Of a stretch of DNA of 64,000 nucleotides, positions 44,445-54,724 are shown piece after piece. The DNA comes from Halictus rubicundus (Eukaryota; Arthropoda; Insecta; Hymenoptera; Halictidae). Both the position numbers and the translations under genes were made by a program. The notes under the pieces were generated by a model. That model saw only the letters and a list, made by a program, of their open reading frames with translations. It did not search any database and was not told the DNA's origin. The stretch lies in contig NC_135158.1 in the NCBI RefSeq assembly GCF_050948215.1, forward strand, positions 1,653,822 to 1,717,821. Direction: 5' to 3'. How positions within the stretch are numbered: the first letter of the stretch is position 1; every line of letters begins with the position of its first letter.

Positions 44445-45433
44445 TAGAAAGGATAAAATTGCAGTTAAATACGGAGAAATCCAAGATGATGAGGTGTAGG
44501 AAGGGCGGGGGAGATGGAAAAGGGTGAAGTGGAGGTGGAAGGACAGGGAGATTGAAGAAGTAAGAGAATATAAGTACCTGGGGTACGTAATATCGAGGAA
44601 TGGTGGGCAAAAAGCGCAAGTGGAGGACAGAGTGAGGAAAGGAGCAGCGATAATGGGGAAGGTTTGGGGGATAGGAAAAAGGAGGTTTGGTAAAGATTGG
44701 GGTAGGAAAATATGGTTATTCGACAAGTTGGTTTGGTCGGTGATCAGTTATAGGGTGGAAATTTGGCACTATGTTGGGACGAGGTAAGGAGGAGGGACAG
44801 GCTGGGAGGGGCAAGAGATGGATGGGAGAAGGAGAGATGGGAATTCTTTGAGGAAAGAGCCTGGTCAGATGGGGAAATTAATGAAATGTTGGATGAAAAA
44901 AGGGAGGGGGTGAGTGAGAAAATAGTTAAAAAAGAAAAGGAAAGTCAAATAAAGGAAAGCAGCGATAAGATAGCGGTATCGAGAACAAACAAGGGGTATG
45001 GGATGGTGAAGGGGGAGGGATTACCGGGGTACTTCAAGAAAGGATGGGGGGAAAGTAGGTGGCAGAGGGTGACGAGATATAGATTAGGATGCGAGATGAG
45101 GGGAGAGAGGTTATGGATGAATGAGGAACAGAGAGTATGCAGAGTGTGTAGGTGGGAGAGCGAGATGTGGGAGCATGTTTGGGAAGTGTGTATGAGAGTG
45201 GATTTGAAAAAAGGGTGGCAGGAGAGAATGTGGGAAGTGTTGGAAGATGAAAGAGGAGGCGAGGAGTGGATGAGAAAGGTGGATGAGTGGAGAGAGGGAA
45301 GAAAAGGAAAGAATGGATTGGATGGTGGGCGACTGGAAGAGGGGGTCCAAGGTAGGGATGGGGGAAGAGGGGTGAGGGGAGGGGCGTGGGGTAGTTTAAG
45401 GTTAGTTATATAAGGACTTTTGTAAAAAAAATA
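44445..45433 (+). pseudogene. 5'-truncated LINE, ORF2 C-terminal end
   Basis: It begins LQLNTEKSKMMRCRKG, shifts frame near 44510, and continues EYKYLGYVISRNGG (RT thumb region), RVRKGAAIMGKVWGIGK and WSVISYRVEIWHY. A second shift near 44775 leads into a Glu/Arg/Trp-rich frame with CRVCRWESEMWEHVWEVC, a Cys/His motif, stopping at 45413. A short A run (GTAAAAAAAA, about 45422-45431) marks the 3' end. The coding strand is strongly purine-rich. Clade not assigned. Confidence 0.75.
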
Positions 45434-45689
45434 CTCTCTCTATATATATAGAATTATGGTTAGCTTAAGTTTACGTTTAAGTTAGTGTTAAGTTAGGTTA
45501 ACACTTAGCCGACCGCGCGCGCCACAGCGAACTGTACGGTTTCCACCGCCCTCGGGTAAGCCTAACTGTGCTGTCCACCACGCATTTTTCGGAAGTAAAG
45601 TGGGAGATCGGTCAAAGTGGCAGATCGGTCAAAGTGGGAGATCTCCCCGATCGGTTGTGCACCGACTTGCTTTAAGGGGTTATATACAG

Positions 45690-46538
45690 TGTCACGTCCG
45701 GCGGTTCGCACGGTTCGCCGATAAACGCCTAAACAAGGACCAGTAGTACTATCACACGGGAAAATTAATAAGATCGAAATATACGTGACAACCCGACGCG
45801 GTTAGAGATACGCCGACTGATCTTCCTGCAAGACACGCAGATGAAGACCAGATTACAAATTAGACGCAAAAAAGGGAGATATCAAATTACGCCGAACCAT
45901 AAGAAAAGACGACGACTTCATCTTGGCAACACACAGCTGACGAAGCAAGAAACATCAAGAAGATCGGGAAGCAGAAATGCTAAACCAGCACTTCAAGAAA
46001 ACAAAGGACCGCCCACATTATAAAAAGGAGACCAGCTCTTCAATTAGAATTCACTCTGTTCAAAACCAGTGCTACTGTGCAGTTCCGTCGACAGGCCCTT
46101 ATATCATACACGCGTCGCGCCGGCAGTAAAACAGTGTCACCGAAATTCGAAAACCCTTGCGTAAAGTGTCCGCGTGTGCCCCAGCGTCCAGCGGCCACAA
46201 TCAGCGAGCGCCCCTTCAACGCCCACAACCAGCGAGCGCCCAAAAACCCCACAACCACGACCTGCGAGCGTCTACCAGCGACTCGGTAAATTAAACGTTT
46301 TATTAAGCGATTTGTTATAAGTGCTCTAGCGTATGTGCTATAAGGATTCACCCATGTATGAGCTGATTCAGAACTAGACTCTAAATAAACCAGACATTTC
46401 CCGTTTTTATATAAAAATTAAAGTACAATTTATTTAACCAGCCCTCAATCTCCCGAACCAAAGCCGGTGAACGCAGGTAGGTTCAAAACTGCGCCTTATC
46501 CCCGGAAAATTATAAACAGCCCCATCTGGGACGTAACA
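45690..46538 (+). repeat. Solo LTR, 849 bp, inside the TTAA element
   Basis: It starts TGTCACGTCCGG and ends GGGACGTAACA. ACAG flanks both sides (45686-45689 and 46539-46542). AATAAA near 46383 supports plus orientation. A 60-codon Arg/Lys-rich frame at 45841-46023 lies inside and is not called as a gene. Confidence 0.8.
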
Positions 46539-46975
46539 ACAGTAAGGAGGCCCAAATAAAAGCGATTTTTTAAGAATTTTTCTTGAGAAAACTTTTACAT
46601 TTATTAATGTAAAAATTTGTACACATATTATGGTAACTTTTAATTGTATTTTGACATTTCTTATTTGTAAAAATAATAATTTTGAAAGCTGCTATAGCTG
46701 ATCTCCAGGAGCTCCTCTCAAAAAAGGCGCCTTGCGGTGACCACGATATCTCTGGACTGGATCATCTAAAATGAAAAAACCAAACGGATTTCGTTAAAGT
46801 AATGTATAGTCTTGTAATTAATCGAAGGAATAAGCAACATAAAATTTTTTGACAAAATGGCGGCTTTTCCAAAAAAAAAAAATCGATTTCTCACCAAAAT
46901 TTTGGCCTTAAATTGTTTATAAAAAAAGAAATATTCATCGGTGAGAAAAATCCTTCGATTAATTACAAGATTATA

Positions 46976-48016
46976 CAGGGTGGCCCACATAACTCTGAAC
47001 AGCTCAATATCTCGAAAACTATGCCATCGATTTTAAAGTTCTTAGTCTTAAATTGCATGGAACTGAAGGGCCTTTCTGATTACATAAACGTGAAGTGGCC
47101 TCCCTTCCCCTTTAACGGGGAGGGGAGGTAGCTTTGTAATTTTAAATAGAACTCCCTATAAAATGTTACATATTTAGATTCTACCGGAAAAAACAAGTCA
47201 ATTTTGTCTGAAACATTTTTTTGTCAGATACTTCCATGATGAGATATAACCGTTTGAAGTTTCGAGTTGTAGGTACTTGAAGCGCTCGGAAATAGCGTTA
47301 TGGAATTATACGCGCTTGAGTCCTTTGCTTATTCATGAAGAAACACAAACAATAATATTTACAATTCTTGAGTTTGACTCACTTATCTATGAAAACGTTT
47401 TCAGTTTAGAGCTGTTATTCAAGCAGTAACATTGTGATTATGGCTACTTTTGACACAGAAGTGAATATGTTATTAACGTTAGGTGAATGCCAAAAAAATT
47501 ATCGGTGTGCAGCAGTGATGTTTTTTGAACGTTATGGGATCAAAAAATGTCATGCAACATTTCATAATTTAGAAAAGCGGCACAATGCGGCCAATGTTTA
47601 CAAGCCCGTGGTGGACATTTTGAACATTTAATTTAAAGTACATTTTATTTCTTCACGAATAAGCAAAGGACTCAAGCGCGTATAATTCCATAACGCTATT
47701 TACGAGCGCTTCAAGTACCTACAACTCGAAACTTCAAACTGTTATATCTCATCATGGATGTATCTGACAAAAAAATGTTTCAGACAAAATTGACTTGTTT
47801 TTTCCTGTAAAATCTAAATATGTAACATTTTATAGGGGGTTCCATTTAAAATTATAAAGGTACCTCCCCTCCCCCGTTAAAAGGGAAGGGAGGCCACTTC
47901 ACGTTTATGTAGTCAGAAAGGCCCTTCAGTTCCATGCAATTTAAGACTAAGAACTTTAAAATTGATGGCATAGTTTTCGAGATATTGAGCTGTTCAGAGT
48001 TATGTGGGCCACCCTG
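46976..48016 (+). mobile_element. Deletion-derivative mariner, innermost of the nest
   Basis: TA duplications lie at 46974-46975 and 48017-48018. The ends are CAGGGTGGCCCACATAACTC and its complement, with arms of about 375 bp. The short centre keeps both ends of a transposase gene. Confidence 0.85.
47440..47631 (+). pseudogene. Mariner transposase, N terminus fused to C terminus by deletion
   Basis: From ATG 47440 it reads LGECQKNYRCAAVMFFERYG and ATFHNLEKR, the N-terminal helix-turn-helix region seen in the relic at 40228, then joins VDILNI near the stop. The catalytic core is absent, so it cannot transpose itself but keeps a possible DNA-binding domain. Confidence 0.65.
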
Positions 48017-48419
48017 TACATTACTTTAACGAAATCCGTTTGGTTTTTTCATTTTAGATGATCCTGTCCAGAGATATCGTGGTCACCGCAAGGTGAGAGG
48101 AGCTCCTGGAGATCAGCTATAGCAGCTTTCAAAATTATTATTTTTACAAATAAAAAATGTCAAAATACAATTAAAAGTTACCATAATATGTGTATTACAT
48201 TAATAAATATAAAAGTTTTCTCAGGAAAAATTCTTAAAAAATCGCTTTTATTTGGCCTCCTTAAAGTGGGGAGATCTCCCCGATCGGTCGGGCAACAACT
48301 TACTTTAAAGTGGGGAGATCTCCCCGATCGGTCGGCCAACGACTTACTTTAGAGTGGGCAGATCTCCCTGATCGGTCGGCTAAGTGTTAAGGGGGCCGGC
48401 AGGCATTTGGCCTTGACTG

Positions 48420-48880
48420 CGCAGTGCCACCACTGCGGCGAAGATGTGGACACGGCGCGGCACACTCTGGAGGAGTGCCCAGCTTGGGCTGAGCCGCGCC
48501 GTGTCCTTAGAGCCGCGGTGGAAGGGTGGGACCTCTCGCTGTCGACCGTGGTCGACCACATGGTCGACAGCGTGAGGTCGTGGAAGGCGGTGGCCTCCTT
48601 CTGTGAGGACGTGATGTCCCGGAAGCAGGCCGCCGAGCGGGCCCGGGAACGTGACCCAGGCTCGGCCAGGAGGGTGTGGGCGCGGGGACGACCCCCGCGC
48701 CGACGTGTGCCCCCCAGGAGGGGGGCGGCGGCGACTGGGAGGGCGCGGGGGTCTCCCCCGCGTCAACGTGTGCCCCCGGTGGTGGGGGGCGTAGTGGGGT
48801 TGGCGCGGGGAGTTTCCCCGCGCCCTGTTATGCCCCCACCATTGGGGGCGGCGAACTTGGGGGCCCGGGGCGTGAGCTGA
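48420..48880 (+). pseudogene. R1-clade ORF2 C-terminal fragment
   Basis: The frame enters from the truncation point and reads CHHCGEDVDTARHTLEECPAW, the Cys/His motif near the end of R1-clade ORF2, then STVVDHMVDSVRSW and VMSRKQAAERARE, and stops at 48880. The last 65 residues are a Pro/Arg/Gly tail made by a 60-bp tandem repeat. RT and endonuclease are absent. Confidence 0.8.
48679..48875 (+). repeat. 60-bp tandem repeat in the R1 ORF2 tail
   Basis: GCGCGGGG...CCCCGCG followed by TGCCCCC occurs at about 48680, 48743 and 48803, with a partial copy near 48870. It encodes RGRPPRRRVPP-type units. Confidence 0.75.
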
Positions 48881-49482
48881 CCAGGGCCCCCGGGGGGAGC
48901 ATAGCTCCCCCCGTGATAGGCCGACACCCCCCGGGTTAGTTTCCCGGTGCGGGGGGGGGGGGGGGGTGTCGGTCCGTCCCTCCCCGATTGGGGAGGGGGA
49001 TCCGTGGGGGGTTTGGGGAAAGGAAGGGTCGGGACGTGCCGGATCGCGCCTCCGACGGCCCTTCCTTCCGGTGGCGGCGTCTTCTTGCCTCGGCCGGGGC
49101 TGGTTCCTTCGGGACACCGGCCCCGAGCGGGGCACGAAGACTCCGGGAGCTGTGGGTGGACCGAGCTGGGGCTCGGGAAACCCAATCCGACGGCTCCAGG
49201 GATGGGGACACCGGGCGGGTCCCTCCGCCCGGGGTCTTATAGCGTAGGCAGTGGGGGAGGTTAACCCCTCCCCCGGGGTATGATGATAGCTGGGAGGTGA
49301 CCTGTTGAGTACTCGCGTGATCCAGGCACCTCCCCTTTAGCTTAGGTGGGCGTGGGTTTTTAGTGGGTACTCCTTGGGGATTTCCCCCAAGCGCAGTCCC
49401 ACATAACCCCGACTCCCCCCAGGGAGTCGGGGTATGCCTAAAGCATTTTCCCACGAAAAAAAAAGGCATTTGGCCTTGACTG

Positions 49483-49654
49483 TCACGCTATGTTATCCTG
49501 TGCCTTTTTTCTGGACATTTTACGTCTTAAATAAGTAAGTGATCAATTAAAAATGCATACCACCGTGTTTGTACATGTCTTTGCTACGTCTGTATAGAGC
49601 CCAAATTGCGAATTTATACCTCATCGTGGAGTAATTTGTAATATTCGGCAGAAA
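49483..49654. other. Flank of the R1 insertion, nothing assigned
   Basis: AT-rich sequence between the target duplication and the inverted repeat copy. Confidence 0.5.
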
Positions 49655-50535
49655 ATTATTTATTTTTTATTCGTTATTCGAAATTTTTATTTAGATAAAT
49701 ATTTTGCCCAACTCTGCGTGAATTCGGCGGAACGCGTCGAACAGTCGAGCTGGCAGCTCACGTGGACAGAATATAGGTACGCTTGTGTGTAGCCCGTGCC
49801 TAGTATAACCAACGTGAGGAGACGTACTGTTGCCTTCGTCGTTTATTTTCTCACTACAAACGTGAAAGAAAATAATACAACTACGTTCTCAGTCAGTAGT
49901 GAAATAGATTGACATCTTGCAAAAAAGATCAACTACATAATTATTGATTAATTAATTCTTAACTCTATCGAATTTTACAACTAATATTAATTGATATTTT
50001 GGATGATTCTTTAAAACTAAAGTTTATATTTTTTAAATGAAATATACATGAAAATATATAGTAAATTTCAATTTAGTTTCTTTTTCAAGTTCAGTTACAA
50101 AATATATTCAAAATGGTTGCGTAGTAATAGTGTTAAAAAATTGTAGAAATGTGAATAATAATTATACGTATGGAGAAATGTTATTTACGTTCAAGGTTTA
50201 TGAAAATTGTATTTCTATAATTTGGAAACGTAGTATCTATATTTATTAATATTGTATTGATAAAGATAATTGTAGATATATAACATAATGACATCAAATA
50301 AAAAAATATAATTTGAACCTATAGTCATAACATCAGATATGTACATATATGTACAGATATGTACGTCAATCATTTGTATTTGACCAGATTTTATCATTTT
50401 TGTGGATCTAGTTCCAACATTTATCGTTCGTCAGCGTAGAGGGCGTAAGAAAACCACTTATTTACATGTGAGACACGAAATCCCATATGGTGATTGGTCT
50501 ACTCCTATACCTCGTCTGTGATCTCGACATTGGGG
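49655..50535 (-). repeat. Dispersed repeat, minus-strand member of inverted pair
   Basis: Reverse complement of about 6670-7545, interrupted only by small indels (for example an extra ATATGTACAG unit near 50350). It continues across a solo LTR to 51090-51198, which matches 8284-8390 and 5391-5420. Confidence 0.85.
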
Positions 50536-50539
50536 CCGT

Positions 50540-51089
50540 TGTGGGGATTTTAGCGATGGTGGAGGCGTACAGGTGTACGCACTGCCAAGTTCCGACGGTC
50601 CTCCACGCACGTGGGGACTAGGAACATAGATCTCGTAACACACGAGAGATTGGGGTCACCAGTGGCCGGAGGCCACGCGTTCTCTGGCGAGAACGCACGA
50701 AATATATGTCCAGACGGACTGTGTTCAATATGGACGCGCCACGTGTTCGCGGCAAGGAGGATATAGGTTAAGCACGTGAGGCCCACTCCTCACGAGTAAT
50801 ACACACGTCGGATAACGACCGAAATAACGAGGTTTATTAAGAAGCTCACAACGAGCGTTCGCGACACTACAAAACGGGTCGCGATGATAATATATAGACC
50901 AGAATAACGGTATAGGGAGCCGGCACGGTTGAAACGTTCTATATCGAAATCGTAACGGAGCGAAATACGTCTGTCTGCAGCCAGGTTCTCACGAAGAAGA
51001 AGGCGGAAGAGTCGCACGGCAAAACCGGCTCCTCGTTCCATGCGCTTGGCGCAGGCGCACAACACGCGCCACCGTGCCGCCGCCCCACA
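50540..51089 (-). repeat. Solo LTR of TGTGGGG family (copy 4)
   Basis: 550 bp with ends TGTGGGG and CCCCACA, flanked by CCGT at 50536-50539 and 51090-51093. The polyadenylation signal on the minus strand lies near 50835. Very similar to the U5 side of 6028-6581 but different in much of U3. Confidence 0.88.
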
Positions 51090-51199
51090 CCGTTACCGAC
51101 CGCTCCCAGCACCCACCTGGCAGTGCCAGGCTGGCACCCACTTTGAGACTCGCAGTTTAACACGGGGGCTGGCAGTCTTTAAATATATCTCGTCGGTGT

Positions 51200-51710
51200 T
51201 TTGGGTTTGGAACGTTAGCGCCCCATTACCATTCAGTGTCAACACCCAACGTTACCGACAAAATACGATTTCTGAGCATTATTAGCACAAAGAAAAAATG
51301 TTATACTCCATTCGCATTACGTGTATTAAAATGATTTTGCGGGAACAAACATACGTGATGCTTCGGTTTAAACATTGAATATGACATTTATATAGCCGTT
51401 TTTTACTTATCGAAAAAATTGACTTATTCTATGTGCATCGTTAACGGAGAATTTAGTAATGTTACTTTTTACGCTTTCCTGATATATTCGATTCTATAGT
51501 ATTCTTATTAGAGTTTGATATAATGTGCATACTTATAACTTTTTTATTACATTTCGATCTAGTAATGCATACATAGCTATATAATTACATCAAAATGTAA
51601 TAAACAGATATAAATAGTAGGCACAGATCTTCTGTCATTTAATAAATTTTTACCCACTGGTTATTTACAATAACTTTATTTCTTGTGAGAAATTAAGTAA
51701 TAAACTAAAC
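51200..51710. other. AT-rich intron, nothing assigned
   Basis: No gene or repeat boundary recognised. Confidence 0.4.
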
Positions 51711-52200
51711 AGGGTGGTCCACGCAATTGTTTCAAGTCATAACTCCGTTATTATTGCATTTACGAAAAAATGATAAAGGGGAAAGATAAATGGTTCGAAG
51801 AGCACTACATCTGTAGGCCTTTAAATTTTTTTTAGATGTAGCAGTTCATGTGTGTTCAGGATTCAAGCTGTGGAATTCGGTGCCTATTGTCGAACTGGCG
51901 ACCGCTATTTCATACGGTTTTTGTCGCGTATGTCAACACGCGGCAAGAGCGCGTGTCGCCGTTGCTCGACACCGCGTAGCAACCGTTTCAATTCTCATTG
52001 GCCGAATTTCACAGCTTGAATCCTTCAAATTGAGACAAACAAGGATCGTCCGATGTGCGAGCTCCAATTCGGTCGACGCCAAACAATGTGCAATTAACAA
52101 CTGCATCATTTCTTTAAATAGAAATGCATATTTTTTTGCACAGATCGATTCTTCTGTTCATTCTACGTAAAAAATGATTAGGGTGTAACAGTACATTCCT
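51711..52200. mobile_element. Mariner-type end fragment and flank
   Basis: CAGGGTGGTCCACGCAATTG at 51711, followed by GTCATAACTCCGTTATTATT, resembles a mariner terminal repeat. No second end was found. The GC-rich part (51880-52080) has no supported gene. Confidence 0.4.
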
Positions 52201-52670
52201 TTCTCGACTGCGTTGATTTGATTTATCCCTGTCCCGACGACTCAAGGGTTATTTATACTAAGACACGGGGGCCGGTTACTACCCCCAACTCCCTACGCGT
52301 GTCAATTCGCGAAGGAGATGGATTCGTGCCTCCAGGCACTGGAAAGCGGCGAGGTTTGGACGAGACAAATAAAGCTTGTAGACAAATTACTGGTAAAAGG
52401 GCAGTATATTCTTGGAAGAACTATTTATACTTTGACGAGCAATCTCTCCGATATGCTCGGAGATGAGCTATTTGTTTACAGGACGACCCGTGATCTTTCC
52501 CGACGTACGGGGCAATAAATTCCTTTATGATGACGAGCTGAATACCGCGTATCGGTAATCCGTACCGAATTCTCGTAACACGTAAACACGCAATGTATAC
52601 CGTGTTACGACGCACGCAGTTCGCTCGCTTTTGCCTCTACACCTGGTTTTTCAATGAATGATTTTAACGA
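52200..52670. other. No confident feature
   Basis: Short frames at 52218-52518 overlap in two phases and are not supported. Possibly part of the unit that forms the tandem array to the right. Confidence 0.3.
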
Positions 52671-52674
52671 TTTA

Positions 52675-53400
52675 AATGTGGATCGCGCCTCGCGATATGC
52701 GAATTCGTGACCTGTCTAACCAACCGTGCACCCGGCCGCGAATGCGTACGAGTAGTCCGGTTGGAGACACACACTAAAAACCCCTGGCACTCCACGCGAC
52801 CGAGGAGTTTACTCTTCAGCACGATACGTGGCCTCCGAGCAATCTCCGTATCGGTAGCGGCAGAATAACAAGAATTGTGCACAGTCCGCTCGCTCTAATC
52901 CGACCCGTGTGCCTGACGCAGTGACGGTTGAACGACTCGTTTCGACCTCGTAACCGATCGAAGGCGAACCTGTCAGACCACCCAAGTATTTGGCCGAATT
53001 CTCGTACAAATGGCCCAAGTGGAGACACACACTAAAAACCCTTGGCACTCCACGCGACCAAGAAGCTTACTCTTCAGCACGATACGTGGCCTCCAAGCAA
53101 TCTCCGTGTAGGTAGCGGCAGAGTGACGAGGATTGTGCAGGGTCCGGTCGTATCGAATCGACCCGAAGGGAAATTGTGAGTTCGTTCGAACAATCCGTAT
53201 GCGTACGACGCACTGCACGATTGTGGACTTGTCAGACCGTCCATACACTCGTCCGAATACTCGTACGAGTGGTATGGATAGAGACGCGCACCAAGCCGTA
53301 GGTCACGCCACGCTACCAAGGACTACGCTCTTCAGCACGATACGTGGCCTCCGAACGTATTCCTTGTTGATAGCGGCAGAATGATCAAGACCATGCAAAT
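52675..53400. repeat. 258-bp tandem repeat, nearly three copies
   Basis: CTCTTCAGCACGATACGTGG occurs at 52812, 53070 and 53328, exactly 258 bp apart each time. The preceding GAGACACACACTAAAAACCC (52770, 53025) and the diverged third version keep the same spacing. The units differ by scattered substitutions. Confidence 0.9.
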
Positions 53401-53990
53401 CCTACCGAAGCAGTGATGGGCATTTCGAACGAGAACCACGAAATTTACGATGACGAAGTGTCCACTCGGTACCACGATTTACAAATTCTAAATAACCCGT
53501 GATAATTCCACAGAACACAAACTGCGTCTTAATCGTCGGCAATGCCACAGCGCAGTTTGCACCTGTGACTCCTCGGTTTGAGGCGCTTACGCGTCGAGGA
53601 TAGAACAGTCGGTTTTTGCCTGTTCTTTCGGATCGGTTTGACCCCTCGATCACGTACCGTGTTTCGCCGACGGGACACTTCGCGAACGCGTGCGGCTAGA
53701 ACCGCTTCCAGATGTAGAGTGATCTATCTGCGGCACGCATCGACCTCCTTCGATCGGTATCGAGTGGGGATCGATGCGTGCGCATTGCGACAAGTGTCGC
53801 GATATCTCGCGGTCCTTTTCTCCGTCAGGACTCGCGGGTTACGTCACCGAGTGTTATGGTGGGGTTGACATCGACGTTCGATATATGGGGTGTATCGATA
53901 TGTAACCTGCACGGTTACAAGGGTCACATGGCAACAAAATTATTAGATCTCGAGATATTTTCTTTCGATTATTGTCATAGTACGCGTATG
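53400..53990. other. No confident feature
   Basis: Mixed-composition sequence. A 96-codon plus-strand frame (53578-53868) is Arg-rich, overlaps other frames and is not supported. Confidence 0.3.
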
Positions 53991-53991
53991 T

Positions 53992-54587
53992 ATTAGTTAG
54001 TTACTTAATCATTTTAATAATAATGAATGATAAATTAAGAAATCTCAGGTGTTACTCACGACATATTTATTTAATTTGAATAAATTATTTATTTATAAAA
54101 TCCCGTTCAGAAAAAATTCAACATTTTTATAGATATCAGAACAATCTATCATCATAAGAGCTATAATATGATGCCACTAAAAAAGAGGAAAGAAAAACAT
54201 TAATATACAAATTAATACAGTATTAATAAATTAATATAGTACTTAATTAAGTAGTGCTTGTACTTTTGTAGTGCTTGCTACTTTTTATTCGCTTATGCTT
54301 TCGCTTGTAATATCATTAATCAATGCATGTTTTATGAAGAATACTTTTACCATGCTGGTGTCATACTATATTAATTTGTATATTAATGTTTTCTTTTCTA
54401 TTTTTTAGTGTCATCATAGCTCTTATAACGATAGATTGTTCTGATATCTATAAAGATCTTGAAATATTCTGAAGGACATTTTGTAAACAAATAATTTATT
54501 GAAAAGAAATAAATATGTTGCGAATAGTAACTGAGATTTCTTAATTTATTATTAATTATTATTAAAATGATTAAGTAACTAACTAAT
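53992..54587. mobile_element. Foldback element with about 230-bp arms
   Basis: The ends are ATTAGTTAGTTACTTAATC and its complement. The arms run 53992-54222 and 54358-54587, for example ATTAATATACAAATTAATA in both. AT-rich, noncoding. Confidence 0.85.
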
Positions 54588-54724
54588 GCTTATAACTAAC
54601 GCTTATAACCACTTCTCTGTACCAGCAACGGGCACATAAAATTTTATCCGTAGAGCTTGCTGTACGCTTCGCATAGAGAACACGTATTGTGACACGACGC
54701 TTCGTGGATGTTAATAGACAGTAT

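Larger units (their letters stand above)
46545..48261. mobile_element. TA-flanked foldback DNA element, inside the TTAA element
   Basis: TA lies on both sides (46543-46544 and 48262-48263). The ends are AGGAGGCCCAAATAAAAGCG and its complement, and inverted similarity extends about 420 bp inwards from each end (for example GGAGCTCCT, TGGTCACCGCAAGG). It has no coding sequence of its own and encloses a mariner derivative. Confidence 0.8.
45502..48386. mobile_element. TTAA-flanked DNA transposon (piggyBac/Kolobok-like), filled with insertions
   Basis: TTAA occurs at 45498-45501 and 48387-48390. The termini are CACTTAGCCGACC and GGTCGGCTAAGTG. Subterminal copies of AGTGGGGAGATCTCCCCGAT occur once at the left (near 45633, with two shorter AGATCGGTC copies) and three times at the right (near 48267, 48311 and 48354). 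No transposase is visible; a solo LTR and two DNA elements occupy the interior. TTAA targets are typical of piggyBac and Kolobok. Confidence 0.75.
48420..49463 (+). mobile_element. 5'-truncated R1-clade LINE
   Basis: It is flanked by the 18-19-bp duplication AGGCATTTGGCCTTGACTG (48401-48419 and 49464-49482). It holds the ORF2 tail, a GC-rich 3' UTR with a TTTAGTGGGTA...CAGTCCCACATAACC hairpin (about 49355-49409) and a poly(A) of 9-10 A. The clade is inferred from the Cys/His tail and this 3' UTR. Confidence 0.85.

Noticed and set aside
45841..46023. Lys/Arg-rich 60-codon frame as a small nuclear protein
   Set aside because: It lies within a solo LTR flanked by ACAG and has no known motif.
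48380..49185. Long Pro/Arg-rich minus-strand frames of 251 and 140 codons
   Set aside because: They are antisense to the R1-clade ORF2 tail and 3' UTR and owe their length to GC-rich composition.
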